Shown: positions 30,352 to 38,284, numbered from the stretch's first letter. The stretch: 38,704 nucleotides of DNA from an uncultured Anaerolineaceae bacterium (GCA_937967805.1 CALBTC010000418.1:1-38704); one strand, 5' to 3'. Notes: a model not told the origin generated them from the letters alone. Numbers and translations: made by a program.

Positions 30352-31755
30352 TCAAGGGTTCTCAACGACGAGCGGCGTCGTGAGGGGCAAAATCCAGTCG
30401 ACGGGCCACGGTGTGCGGGGTTGGGCAGCCAGGTTTACGGTGGGGTCGATGAGCTGCTGGATGGGACGGCCGTTCAAAGAAGCCCACACCTCGGCCCGAA
30501 CCGCTACCTCGCCTTGCCCCTGTGCCGCGGCGTCCTCGGCCAAAAAATGAGCGTACTGCAAAATCAGGTAGGGGCGGGTGGACATCTTGCGCAACTGCCG
30601 CGCCGTCAGGTGGTCAAACGGATCGACCTGCCACGATTCGCCAGCGACGTTGGTAAGGGTGAAGTTGGCGCTGGCGTCCTTGTCGCGCAGCTTCATGTGC
30701 CAGGCAAAGCGATGCCCTTCTTCGGTCCAGCTCACCTCGCCGGGAATAATAAAGTGGCGCAGCGGCAACATAATTTGCAGCAGCACATAGACGCCTAGCA
30801 GCGCCAACCCCCAATCAGGCAGCTTGATTTTGGCCGGGGCGTCCGATGTTTTTTGCCCCAGGCCGAACAGGTTTAGAACGCGTCGTGGCCAGCCCGGATG
30901 AAAGAATACGGCCGTCGCCGCAATCATAAACCAGGGGAAGATGCCGATGGAAAAGAGGCGGGCATTGGTGAGATGAAACAGGACGGCGACGGCAAAGGCA
31001 AACGGCCGTGTTTTGCGCCACAGCAAAAAAGGGACCACCAGCAAATCGAGCAGCAGCCCGCCGTAGGCAAAACCGAACACCATCCACTTTTCCGTAAAAA
31101 ATTGGCCAATCAGGGGAAAATCGGTGCGGGCGGCCAGCCAGCTTTCGATAGGCTGCGCCCGCAGCCAGTCGCCGTTGAGCTTGGCCACACCGCCAAAAAA
31201 GTAGGGCACGCCGATTTGAAAGCGCAGCAGCCACAGGCTCCAGTTGGGCATCCAGTCAGAACGGCCGTCTGGCCTGCGCCACGCATCCAGCGCCCAGGCC
31301 CGGTGTGCCGGCAAAAAGATCATAATGAAGGCAATGAGGCAAATCAGGTAAAAATGGTTGAGGTACTGCGCCTGCTCCAGCAAAAAGATGTAGCTGAAAC
31401 CTAAAAAGAAAAGCACACTGCTGAGCCGATACCACAGCCCCAGCATAATAAACAGCGTCAGCACGGCCATCACGCCAAAATGAACGTACATACCGATGCC
31501 GGGCCACGGCCGTACCCACTCAAAGCCCAAATAGGTAAAGTTGAATGACGGCTCGATCCAGTAGCGACTGATCCAGCCGTAGCTGGCGTAGCGCCACATC
31601 TCCCACAGCATAATGGCGCCAAAGGCTACGCGGAAGTAGGCCAAAATGGCAATGTCTACCGGGGATTGGAGCCAGTGGCGAACGGCCGTCCACGACTTTG
31701 ATTTTTGTAACTGCGTTGACTCTCCGGGTGCATTCGTGAGGACCGGTGCTTCCAT
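30352..31755 (-). CDS. Vitamin K-dependent gamma-carboxylase/HTTM-domain homologue
   Basis: A 467-residue membrane protein. About eight helices in residues 35-330 form the HTTM domain. Hallmarks shared with the animal gamma-glutamyl carboxylase are Tyr-Leu-Asn-His-Phe-Tyr-Leu, Val-Pro-Tyr-Phe-Phe-Gly-Gly-Val-Ala-Lys-Leu-Asn-Gly-Asp-Trp (Lys192 lining up with the catalytic base Lys218 of GGCX), and Trp-Thr-Glu-Glu-Gly-His-Arg-Phe-Ala-Trp-His-Met after the last helix. A C-terminal extracytoplasmic domain follows (about 350-467). Bacterial members may carboxylate Glu or carry out quinol-driven epoxidation, but functions are largely unproven. No target peptide gene is evident. It lies upstream of the M28 peptidase on the same strand. 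Confidence 0.82.
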   Translation of the reverse strand: MEAPVLTNAPGESTQLQKSKSWTAVRHWLQSPVDIAILAYFRVAFGAIMLWEMWRYASYGWISRYWIEPSFNFTYLGFEWVRPWPGIGMYVHFGVMAVLTLFIMLGLWYRLSSVLFFLGFSYIFLLEQAQYLNHFYLICLIAFIMIFLPAHRAWALDAWRRPDGRSDWMPNWSLWLLRFQIGVPYFFGGVAKLNGDWLRAQPIESWLAARTDFPLIGQFFTEKWMVFGFAYGGLLLDLLVVPFLLWRKTRPFAFAVAVLFHLTNARLFSIGIFPWFMIAATAVFFHPGWPRRVLNLFGLGQKTSDAPAKIKLPDWGLALLGVYVLLQIMLPLRHFIIPGEVSWTEEGHRFAWHMKLRDKDASANFTLTNVAGESWQVDPFDHLTARQLRKMSTRPYLILQYAHFLAEDAAAQGQGEVAVRAEVWASLNGRPIQQLIDPTVNLAAQPRTPWPVDWILPLTTPLVVENP

Positions 31756-31808
31756 ACCGGCTAGTGTGCCAAATTTTTGGCAATTTGGCTACCCTTGTTC
31801 GAAAGTTT

Positions 31809-31845
31809 GGGATTTGTGAACAGGCATTAACGATTCACAAATTCC
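31809..31845. repeat. 12-bp inverted repeat in the gap after the VOC gene
   Basis: GGGATTTGTGAA (31809-31820) pairs with TTCACAAATTCC (31834-31845), one wobble pair, followed on the plus strand by TTTATT. It lies past the stop of the minus-strand VOC gene and is related to the AATTGTGAA repeats at 33459. Confidence 0.6.
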
Positions 31846-31879
31846 TTTATTCCTGAATCCGATGGCCTGTTTTCAAAGT

Positions 31880-32293
31880 CTAATCGTTCACCCCAACCTG
31901 GCTAATCTCAAAAAGATGCCCATCCGGGTCGCGGAAGAAGCAGCGAATTTCGTAGCCCCAATTCACCGGTGGCGTAATAAACTGTGCGCCCCGCTGCTTG
32001 AGAGTCTCATACGCTGCCTGGCAGTCCGGCACGCGAATTGTCATGGCGTGGCTCACCCGGTTGAGGTCAGCCGGCGACGCAAACGTGACTTCCGGCTTGT
32101 CTTTGGTGGGCTCGCCGCCGGTGACCACCAGCAGCCACGCCCCGACAAAATCGAAGACGATGGAGGTGCCGCCATATTCGCCATAAATCTTGGCGCCCAG
32201 CACATCGCGATAAAATATTCTGGCCCGATCCAAATCGCTCACGACGAGAATGTGGGTTAAAGCCATGCTCTCCAATGGAAATTCTTCGCTCAT
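31880..32293 (-). CDS. VOC-superfamily (glyoxalase/bleomycin resistance/dioxygenase) protein
   Basis: A 137-residue paired beta-alpha-beta-beta-beta protein. Thr-His-Ile-Leu-Val-Val-Ser-Asp-Leu-Asp-Arg-Ala-Arg-Ile-Phe-Tyr-Arg-Asp-Val-Leu-Gly is the typical first module, and Gly-Tyr-Glu-Ile-Arg-Cys-Phe-Phe-Arg-Asp-Pro-Asp-Gly-His-Leu-Phe-Glu-Ile the second. Metal ligands would be His in the first motif and Glu in Phe-Glu-Ile. Single-domain members dimerise to form two metal sites. The reaction cannot be assigned. AAGGAG eight bases upstream supports the ATG at 32293. Confidence 0.88.
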   Translation of the reverse strand: MSEEFPLESMALTHILVVSDLDRARIFYRDVLGAKIYGEYGGTSIVFDFVGAWLLVVTGGEPTKDKPEVTFASPADLNRVSHAMTIRVPDCQAAYETLKQRGAQFITPPVNWGYEIRCFFRDPDGHLFEISQVGVND

Positions 32294-32528
32294 GCGTCTT
32301 TCTCCTTGCTGTTAATCGACTTCTTGATTTTCATGCACGTCTTTGTGGCCAAACTCAAACACCAACGGCCATTGGGCGATATCTACCATCATCTAAGATA
32401 CGCCGGGGATGTTAAGCCGGGCCTGATTGTGAAGAGTGAAGGGTGAATTGTGAACGGCCGCTTCCCGGTAAGGTTGTGGGAAACGGCCGTTGCTGAAGCA
32501 GCTAAACTGTATTTGTCGGGCTTGTAGA

Positions 32529-33356
32529 CTATTCGGTGACTTTGAAGCGCAGCCGCCCTAAATTCTCGTAGCTGACGTGATACTGGCCAACCGTAGCCGG
32601 GAACATGCCGCTCATGGCGCCGGTCATCACCACGTCACCAGCTTCAATCTGGTAGCCCCGTTTATCGAGCCGTTCTGCCAGGAACAGCAAAGATTCCCAC
32701 TGGTCCCCCAACACGTTGGTGGATACGCCTTCGCTAATAACATCTCTTCCTTGCCACACAGTAACGGCAATGTTGTTGACATCCACCCGGTCGATACGAA
32801 CCGGACGGCCAATAAGTACCTTGCGCGGCGACACGTTCATGGCAATAATGTCCAGCCAGTAAAGGTTCGCCAGATCCGCAAAAACGAGATCGGGGAACTC
32901 CACTGCGGGGGCGACGGCAATAACCTTCTCAGCCAGTTCTTCTTGCGTGATGGGGAAAGTGACGTCTTCGCCAAAAATAAAGGCCAGCTCAATTTCCACA
33001 AACGGGATGACAAAATCGGAGCGGTGGATTTTGCCGTTGGGATGGACGAGCATGGAATCGTAGATTCGGCCGTATACCGGTTCTTCTGCGCCAAAGGGCA
33101 GGACTGGACCGGTCAGCCCCACCTTATAGCCAATCATCTCATCGCCATCAGCCTCAAAATTTGCAATCAGGGCTTCCTGGAAGGCGTAGGCGTCATCGTA
33201 CGTCGTATCCGGGAATTCTTGGGTAAGATTAGGAACCGGTTCAACCGCCTTAAATAGATCGTAATATTCATCAACCGTTGCCTGAGTCCAGGCAGTCAGA
33301 ACTAAAAATATAGCTGCTAAGATGAACGGATAAAGTGTGCGACGAGTTGTTTTCAT
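32529..33356 (-). CDS. Exported 2-keto-4-pentenoate hydratase/FAH-like protein
   Basis: A 275-residue protein of the hydratase/decarboxylase branch (MhpD/DmpE-like) of the FAH superfamily. Segments that fit are Gly-Tyr-Lys-Val-Gly-Leu-Thr, Tyr-Gly-Arg-Ile-Tyr-Asp-Ser-Met-Leu, Phe-Val-Glu-Ile-Glu-Leu-Ala-Phe-Ile-Phe with the metal-binding Glu pair, and Asp-Val-Val-Met-Thr-Gly-Ala-Met-Ser-Gly. Unusually, residues 1-26 (basic N-terminus, hydrophobic run, Ala-x-Ala-like end) form a signal peptide, so the enzyme appears to be exported, whereas the family is cytoplasmic. AGGAG lies 12 bases before the ATG. No other genes of aromatic meta-cleavage degradation are near. Confidence 0.78.
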   Translation of the reverse strand: MKTTRRTLYPFILAAIFLVLTAWTQATVDEYYDLFKAVEPVPNLTQEFPDTTYDDAYAFQEALIANFEADGDEMIGYKVGLTGPVLPFGAEEPVYGRIYDSMLVHPNGKIHRSDFVIPFVEIELAFIFGEDVTFPITQEELAEKVIAVAPAVEFPDLVFADLANLYWLDIIAMNVSPRKVLIGRPVRIDRVDVNNIAVTVWQGRDVISEGVSTNVLGDQWESLLFLAERLDKRGYQIEAGDVVMTGAMSGMFPATVGQYHVSYENLGRLRFKVTE

Positions 33357-33458
33357 GATGTTTCGGTTCTCCTGTAACTTTAAGAAATTGTGAGAGGGCG
33401 ATTACTTCAAACTTAAGTATAAGATGTAGAAAAACCGACAATATAGGTCTTAGGTACT

Positions 33459-33521
33459 AATTGTGAATGGTGACCGGTGAATGGCAGGTAGCCTGTACCA
33501 TATCCTTCACCATTCACAATT
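33459..33521. repeat. 15-bp perfect inverted repeat of the AATTGTGAATGG type
   Basis: AATTGTGAATGGTGA (33459-33473) and its exact complement (33507-33521) enclose GAATGGCAGGTAGC-type filler. It ends two bases before the stop codon of the oxidoreductase gene on the minus strand, so it could terminate that transcript, though there is no T-run. Related words occur at 32430-32455. Confidence 0.78.
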
Positions 33522-33523
33522 CC

Positions 33524-35461
33524 CTAAATCCCCAACTCATCTGCCGCCCAGTTGAGACCAACTTCTTCCAGGGTGGCGCGGGTGGGCGTGCCGCTGGCCG
33601 GGTCCCAGCCGGCTTGCTCATAATACATTGCCAGCCCGTCTTGCAGCTCTTCGTTTTCCAGAATGGCGCCATCCGTACGGCCGCCCTCAAGCGCCTTCTT
33701 GAACAGTTTCTTGGGCAGCGTGTCCTGGTCGCGGTTTAACCCCTCGCGGGCGTTGAAGGCGCGCATCAGGTTCAGGCGGCGACGGCCGATTGCCTGAATC
33801 TCGTCCACGTCCACGTCCCAGCCGGTGGCGGCGCGCATCAGGTCAGCCATTTCCTGGGGGCCATACATTTGCCAACTAGGGCCAAAAACAAACTGGCAGA
33901 CGCTGATTGTGTCGGCGGCACTGTAGTTGTACTGTGTTTTTAGGGCAAACGCGATTTTTTCGGCATTCATCGCTTTGGGATGCTGCGGCGTGTGCAGGCC
34001 AATCTGGTCAAAACGCTGCTTGTAGAACCGCTCGTACGCTTTTTCGCTGTACATTGGGTCATGCTCGGACGATTGGTGATCGGCGCCAAACGGATTGGCG
34101 GCATAAATGACGCCCAGGCTGCGCTTGACGTGCGGCATGTGGGCCGGCAGCTCCTGGCCTTTGACCGTCAGCAAAAATTCGTGCCCTTTGCCCAGTAAAT
34201 CGGCGGCTTTGGCCGAACCGTTGGCCAAAATATCGCCGAACCCTTCCCGGTTGAGCGTCTTTTTCAGCATGGCGAGCATCGCCTCGGCGTTGCCGTAGCG
34301 CAGCTCGATGCCGTCGGTCTCTTCCAGGTTGATCACTTCATTCTCAAAGCATTCCATCGCCCAGGCAATCGTCGCGCCGCAGGAGATGGTATCGACGCCG
34401 TACTCGTTGCAAAGCTGGTTGGCGTAGGTGACGGCGTGCAAATCATCAATGCCGCAGTAGGAGCCGAAGGTGGCGATGCTTTCATATTCGGGGCCGCCGT
34501 ACTCGTGGCGCAGGCGGTTGTTTTTGTATTCGGATTCCACCACGCGCTTGCAGCGCACGATGCAGGCGTAGCAGGTGTCACGGCCGTCTTTATCCTGTTT
34601 GCCCTCTTCCGCGCCGCGCAACAGCTCGTCGTACAGCCGCTCGCCGCTGATCGCCTCGGCATTCTCCATGACGCCGGCGTCCCAGTTGCGCGTGGGCAGG
34701 CCGCCGCCGTTTTGCTGGCCTATCACCGCGCCGGCCGTGCCGTACCGGCCGAAATTTTCCATGCCGCTGCCGGGGAACCCTTTCGCTCCCTGCTTGGATA
34801 GTTCTGTGACCGCTTTTTTGTCGGCGGGATTCACTTTTTGCGTGCCGCGCACCACAATCGCCTTCAGTTTCTTGCTGCCCATGACGGCGCCGACGCCGGT
34901 GCGGCCCCAGGCGCGGTTGCTCATGTTCATGATGGCGGCAAAGTTGGCCAGCTTTTCCCCGGCCGGGCCAATTTGGGCAATTTCGATGCGCTGGTCGCCA
35001 ATTTCATCTTGCAGGATGGTATCTACTTCCAGCGTGGGTTTGCCCCACAGGTGGCTGGCGTCGCGCAGCTCGGCCTCGCCGTCATGAAGCCAGAGGTAGA
35101 CGGGCGTGTCGGACGCGCCGGTAATGACGATGGCGTCGAAGCCAGCGTATTTGAGTTCGGCGGGCCAGAAACCACCGGCCTGGCTGTCGGCCACGCCGCC
35201 GCTGCTGGGGGATTTGCAGGTGACGGTGCAGCGGCTCTGCCCGCTGACGGGCAGGCCGGTGGGGGCGCTGAGGGCAAAGGTGAGGGTGTTTGCCGGGCTG
35301 AGGGGATCGGCGTGGGCCGGGGTGTTGTGCCAGAGGTAATATAGTCCCAGCAGGCTGCCGCCGGGGTAATGACGGTAGAATTCCTCGTCGGGATTTTCGA
35401 TTTCCAGGGTGCGGTTGGTTAAATCGACGTGCAGGATGTTGCCGGTGAATCCGTGTAACAT
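33524..35461 (-). CDS. Tungsten-dependent aldehyde:ferredoxin oxidoreductase (AOR family)
   Basis: A full-length 645-residue AOR. The N-terminal cofactor-binding domain is followed by the cluster motif Cys297-x-x-Cys300-x-x-x-Cys304 and the fourth ligand Cys522 in Ile-Ser-Val-Cys-Gln-Phe, holding one 4Fe-4S cluster next to the tungstopterin. Other family words are Gly-Arg-Thr-Gly-Val-Gly-Ala-Val-Met-Gly-Ser-Lys-Lys-Leu-Lys and Pro-Glu-Tyr-Glu-Ser. It oxidises aldehydes to acids with ferredoxin as acceptor in the cytoplasm, and is oxygen-sensitive, pointing to an anaerobic phase of life. AAAGGAG precedes the ATG. No ferredoxin, MoaD-like or tungstate transporter gene is adjacent. Confidence 0.95.
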   Translation of the reverse strand: MLHGFTGNILHVDLTNRTLEIENPDEEFYRHYPGGSLLGLYYLWHNTPAHADPLSPANTLTFALSAPTGLPVSGQSRCTVTCKSPSSGGVADSQAGGFWPAELKYAGFDAIVITGASDTPVYLWLHDGEAELRDASHLWGKPTLEVDTILQDEIGDQRIEIAQIGPAGEKLANFAAIMNMSNRAWGRTGVGAVMGSKKLKAIVVRGTQKVNPADKKAVTELSKQGAKGFPGSGMENFGRYGTAGAVIGQQNGGGLPTRNWDAGVMENAEAISGERLYDELLRGAEEGKQDKDGRDTCYACIVRCKRVVESEYKNNRLRHEYGGPEYESIATFGSYCGIDDLHAVTYANQLCNEYGVDTISCGATIAWAMECFENEVINLEETDGIELRYGNAEAMLAMLKKTLNREGFGDILANGSAKAADLLGKGHEFLLTVKGQELPAHMPHVKRSLGVIYAANPFGADHQSSEHDPMYSEKAYERFYKQRFDQIGLHTPQHPKAMNAEKIAFALKTQYNYSAADTISVCQFVFGPSWQMYGPQEMADLMRAATGWDVDVDEIQAIGRRRLNLMRAFNAREGLNRDQDTLPKKLFKKALEGGRTDGAILENEELQDGLAMYYEQAGWDPASGTPTRATLEEVGLNWAADELGI

Positions 35462-35484
35462 GATTGGTCTCCTTTGAAATGCGC

Positions 35485-35509
35485 AACGCAGAGGCGCGGA
35501 GGCGCAGAG
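35485..35509. repeat. 25-bp dispersed repeat, copy 2 (inverted)
   Basis: An AACGCAG...CGCAGAG 25-base element exactly complementary to 30322-30346. It lies directly upstream of the oxidoreductase ribosome binding site on the minus strand. Confidence 0.8.
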
Positions 35510-35665
35510 GATTGGGTTTCGGTTATTGTGGTTTTTGCCGCGAAATTTTGCGGTTGGGATGTTGGGTTCTATTTTACCGGGTGCGGGAACTGTTTCAAAG
35601 TGGGATTGATTGTTTTATAATGTGGCAGGTTGCAAGTTTGCAAGTGGCAGGTAGGCAAGTTGGGG

Positions 35666-35788
35666 GTGAATACGGCCGTACCCACCCCACCCCCAACCAT
35701 TGAACCAACTGTAGTGGAAACGGCCGTCAGCACCTACCGCGATCTCATCCAGCAATACCTTACCTCCCCCTGGAGTTGGCTGGCCTAG
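35666..35788 (+). pseudogene. Possible gene remnant in the 35.5-35.9 kb gap
   Basis: A 40-codon frame ending in TAG reads Pro-Thr-Pro-Pro-Pro-Thr-Ile-Glu-Pro-Thr-Val...Thr-Tyr-Arg-Asp-Leu-Ile-Gln-Gln-Tyr-Leu-Thr-Ser-Pro-Trp-Ser-Trp-Leu-Ala. It looks like a Pro/Thr linker joined to a helix, as at the C-terminus of a lost protein, but no ribosome site and no family are recognisable. The rest of the gap holds dispersed repeats, including GCAAGTTTGCAAGT words at 35625-35660. It may simply be chance. Confidence 0.18.
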
Positions 35789-35883
35789 GCGCGCCTGGAA
35801 CCGGTGGAATAAACGGGAAACGGCCTTCCCCCCACATTCCCGCGTCCCCGGCAAAGGCAAGTTGCGCGACCTTCTTCAGTTAA

Positions 35884-35950
35884 TCTGCGGAATCCTTCGG
35901 CTAGCTCAACTGCGTTGAGCCGCTCAGGACAGGTCTGCGGAATCTGCGGA
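35884..35950. repeat. TCTGCGGAATC direct repeats and hairpin at the GT2 gene end
   Basis: TCTGCGGAATC occurs at 35884-35894 and 35934-35944, with a third partial copy to 35950. Between them CGGCT-A-GCTCAAC pairs with GTTGAGCCG (35898-35922), beginning right after the GT2 stop codon (35924-35926, minus strand). The last residues of the GT2 protein are encoded inside the repeat. Confidence 0.65.
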
Positions 35951-36898
35951 TAACTCTTTTTGCGCCAGCTCCAGCTTCTTCAGCCGGTAGAGCGTTTCCT
36001 GCGTCATCTGGCGGTGCTTGCTGGTGATGTCTGCCTGCACGCCAAAGAGGAAGATGAACAGCCCCACCAGCAGCAGGCCGGTGCCGATGGTGACGGATTG
36101 AATGAATTCGTTAGAGGTTTTATTGATGTAGGCGTAAAAGAAGCGCCCCCACAGCACCAGTCCGGACAAAATGAAGGGCAGGGCGATGTAGGTGAAGGTG
36201 CGCAGCGGTTCGTAAAAGGCGTAGAGGCGCACGATGGTGCCGGCCTGGGCTTTGATGAAGTGACCCATGCTGCGCTGCAGGCGGGACGGCCGTATCGGTC
36301 CATTGGTCTCAACCGGGATGCTTTGAATGATCAGCCCCTGCTTGCCCGCCTGGATAATGGTGTCCAGCGTGTAGCTGAAGTTGGTGAGGATGTTCAGCCG
36401 CAGCGCCGTGTCCCGGCTGTAGGCGCGGAAGCCGCTGACCGCGTCCGGCACGTCGGTGCCGCTGACAGTGCGTACCGTCCAACTGCCCAGCTTTTGCAGC
36501 AGCTTCTTAAACGGCGAAAAATGCTCGATGTTATCTATCTGCCGGTTGGCGATGACAATATCGGCCGTGCCCGCCAGCACCGGCGCGACTAACTCTGGAA
36601 TGTAGTGGCCCGGATACTGGTTGTCGGCATCGGTGTTGACGATGATGTCTGCGCCCAGGCGCAAGGCGGTATCCAACCCGGTCTGGAAGGCGCGGGCCAA
36701 CCCCATATTTTGCCGGTGCTGCACCACATGGTCAATCCCCAGGCGGCGCGCCACTGCCACCGTATCGTCCGTGCTGCCATCGTCGATAACCAGCGTCTCG
36801 ATGCAGTCGATGCCCGGCACATGCTCAGGCAAATCGGCCACGGTTTGCGGCAGGCTTTGGGCCTCGTTAAAGCAGGGAATTTGGATAATTAGTTTCAC
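35924..36898 (-). CDS. GT2 family glycosyltransferase with two C-terminal membrane helices
   Basis: A 324-residue enzyme of the polyprenyl-phosphate glycosyltransferase type (DPM1/GtrB-like). It opens Ile-Gln-Ile-Pro-Cys-Phe-Asn-Glu, then has Val-Ile-Asp-Asp-Gly-Ser-Thr-Asp and the metal site Asn-Thr-Asp-Ala-Asp. Helices at about 233-255 and 268-290 anchor it, followed by a coiled-coil-like tail. It probably makes a lipid-linked sugar for envelope glycans. The start is a GTG (36898) without a clear ribosome binding site. The C-terminal Ser-Ala-Asp-Ser-Ala-Asp-Leu-Ser is translated from a dispersed TCTGCGGAATC repeat, a sign of past repeat insertion at the gene end. It is not closely similar to the GT2 at 673. 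Confidence 0.87.
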   Translation of the reverse strand: MKLIIQIPCFNEAQSLPQTVADLPEHVPGIDCIETLVIDDGSTDDTVAVARRLGIDHVVQHRQNMGLARAFQTGLDTALRLGADIIVNTDADNQYPGHYIPELVAPVLAGTADIVIANRQIDNIEHFSPFKKLLQKLGSWTVRTVSGTDVPDAVSGFRAYSRDTALRLNILTNFSYTLDTIIQAGKQGLIIQSIPVETNGPIRPSRLQRSMGHFIKAQAGTIVRLYAFYEPLRTFTYIALPFILSGLVLWGRFFYAYINKTSNEFIQSVTIGTGLLLVGLFIFLFGVQADITSKHRQMTQETLYRLKKLELAQKELSADSADLS

Positions 36899-36920
36899 GC
36901 GCTCATTTTAGCGCAGATGA

Positions 36921-37010
36921 TCGGTAATCGGTAATCCGTTAGCGGTAATCGGTTGGCCGGCGCTCATTTAAGGTTTTTACCGATTACCGTTCACCGATTA
37001 CCGACCACGG
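36921..37010. repeat. CGGTAATC repeat cluster, second copy
   Basis: TCGGTAATCGGTAATCCG plus GCGGTAATCGG (36921-36952) face ACCGATTACCG and ACCGATTACCGACC (36979-37010), forming a long hairpin. It is the same family as 7807-7891. The stop codon and last two or three residues of the alkyltransferase-like gene lie within it. Confidence 0.8.
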
Positions 37011-37378
37011 AGAATGTCATCCAGCTCCACCAGATGCAGTCCTGGCCACAGATGAACCGAGAGATCGATACGGCCGTTTTCATCCACCGCCACCCCCTCG
37101 GCCCGCAAAAGCTCGGCCTGCTTGTTGGCCGTCTGTTCCCGGTGGCGGATGCTGATCCGGCCCTGGCTGTTCACCACACGTTGCCAGGGAACGTTAGCCG
37201 AGGTATAACCGTCCTGATTTGGTTTACGGAGGGCGCTGAGCGCGTAGCCAACGGCACGAGCGGCGCGGGGCTGGCCCAACATGGCGGCGATACGGCCGTA
37301 GCTGCTCACTTTGCCCGGCGGAATGCGGCGCACCACTTTGTAAACTTGCTCGAAGAATCCAGGGCTTTTTGTGTTCAT
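36998..37378 (-). CDS. Alkyltransferase-like protein (ATL), MGMT DNA-binding fold
   Basis: A 126-residue protein homologous to the C-terminal domain of O6-alkylguanine-DNA alkyltransferase. The recognition helix region Gly-Lys-Val-Ser-Ser-Tyr-Gly-Arg-Ile-Ala-Ala-Met-Leu-Gly-Gln-Pro-Arg-Ala-Ala-Arg is well kept. The active-site Pro-Cys-His-Arg is Pro-Trp-Gln-Arg here, so no alkyl transfer is possible. Proteins of this type bind O6-alkylguanine and flag it for nucleotide excision repair. I start at the ATG at 37378, where family similarity begins; an ATG 29 codons upstream is less likely. The stop codon is embedded in the CGGTAATC repeat. Confidence 0.88.
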   Translation of the reverse strand: MNTKSPGFFEQVYKVVRRIPPGKVSSYGRIAAMLGQPRAARAVGYALSALRKPNQDGYTSANVPWQRVVNSQGRISIRHREQTANKQAELLRAEGVAVDENGRIDLSVHLWPGLHLVELDDILRGR

Positions 37379-37517
37379 GCGACAATCATAGCTGGCGGAA
37401 AGAAAACTAGCTACCGTACTGAAGCCGAAAACGGCCGTTTTGTTCACTAAATATTCACGGTTCATTTATGTTGTGCCGGCAAGGCCGATGTTATAACTCT
37501 TTGATAATAGCAAACGA

Positions 37518-37624
37518 GTGTTCCGCCAAATAAGTATTATTGACGGATACGAAACTGGAGGCGGAACACTTAAACTGAAGCAAGCTTTTACAGGGCAATT
37601 CTTCAAAAAGGTGTTTGCTTCAGT
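37518..37624 (+). other. Two tandem perfect hairpins upstream of the receiver gene
   Basis: GTGTTCCGCC (37518-37527) pairs with GGCGGAACAC (37560-37569), and ACTGAAGCAA (37574-37583) with TTGCTTCAGT (37615-37624). The hairpins are four bases apart, each with a loop of about 31 bases, and lie 80 bases before the start codon. They resemble the pair ahead of ftsZ in design, not in sequence. Confidence 0.6.
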
Positions 37625-37703
37625 ACTAGAGCCGGGAGCCAAAAACGTGTTATTTAGAAATGAAACAATGCAGCGTCCCGCCAGCTTTCAAGAGGAGTCT
37701 CAG

Positions 37704-38090
37704 ATGAGTTGGTCAGTGTTAATTGTAGATGACGAACCCATGACGCAAGATCTGTTGCGCTTGATGTTGGAACCGGCCGGGTTTCGGGTAACGGGGGCCG
37801 ATCACGGGATAGAGGCGCTGCAAAAGGTTCAGGAAAAAAAGCCGGACATTATGATTCTGGACGTGATGATGCCGCATATGGATGGGATTGCTGTGTGCAA
37901 GGAGATTCGTCGTAATCCGGAAACGGCCGATTTACCCATTGTTATGTTGAGCGGCAAAACTCATCTGAATGCCGTAGAAGAGGGATTAGAGGCCGGGGCC
38001 AACCGGTATCTGCCCAAGCCCACTGCGCGTAACGAGCTCATTCAAAACTTACGGGATGTCCTGGCAGAAACGGCCGTGGTCAGCAATTAA
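37704..38090 (+). CDS. CheY-like single-domain response regulator
   Basis: A 128-residue receiver domain without an output domain. The acidic pocket Asp9-Asp10-Glu11, phosphorylation site Asp53 in Ile-Leu-Asp-Val-Met-Met-Pro, the switch Ser83 in Met-Leu-Ser-Gly, and Lys105 in Leu-Pro-Lys-Pro are all present, so it should be phosphorylatable. It would act through protein contacts with an unknown histidine kinase and target, none being in the window. GAGGAG six bases upstream fixes the ATG at 37704; the frame is open further upstream but that part is made of hairpin repeats. The gene ends with an ACGGCCGT octamer and is followed by a terminator. Confidence 0.93.
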   Translation: MSWSVLIVDDEPMTQDLLRLMLEPAGFRVTGADHGIEALQKVQEKKPDIMILDVMMPHMDGIAVCKEIRRNPETADLPIVMLSGKTHLNAVEEGLEAGANRYLPKPTARNELIQNLRDVLAETAVVSN

Positions 38091-38122
38091 TTATCCGCTA
38101 ATAAACATTCGCCTAAACAGAT

Positions 38123-38148
38123 AAGCCACCTGATAGGTGGCTTTTTTG
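38123..38148 (+). terminator. Rho-independent terminator of the receiver gene
   Basis: AAGCCACCT, loop GAT, AGGTGGCTT, followed directly by TTTTG; a perfect 9-bp stem, 32 bases after the stop codon. Confidence 0.93.
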
Positions 38149-38284
38149 TTGTCTGGTGGTGAGAAAACGGCCGATTTTCAGGCAATTCAAAAATAAGCCG
38201 TTACTTTTTGGCTGCTGCCAACACTTTAGGGGCAAGAACGCAGCATAATAAAAACATTGATTCAGTGTAAAAGGAGTTGAACAA

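Noticed and set aside
35464..35703. Plus-strand frame of 79 codons in the gap upstream of the AOR gene
   Set aside because: It runs through dispersed repeats and has no ribosome site or protein-like pattern.
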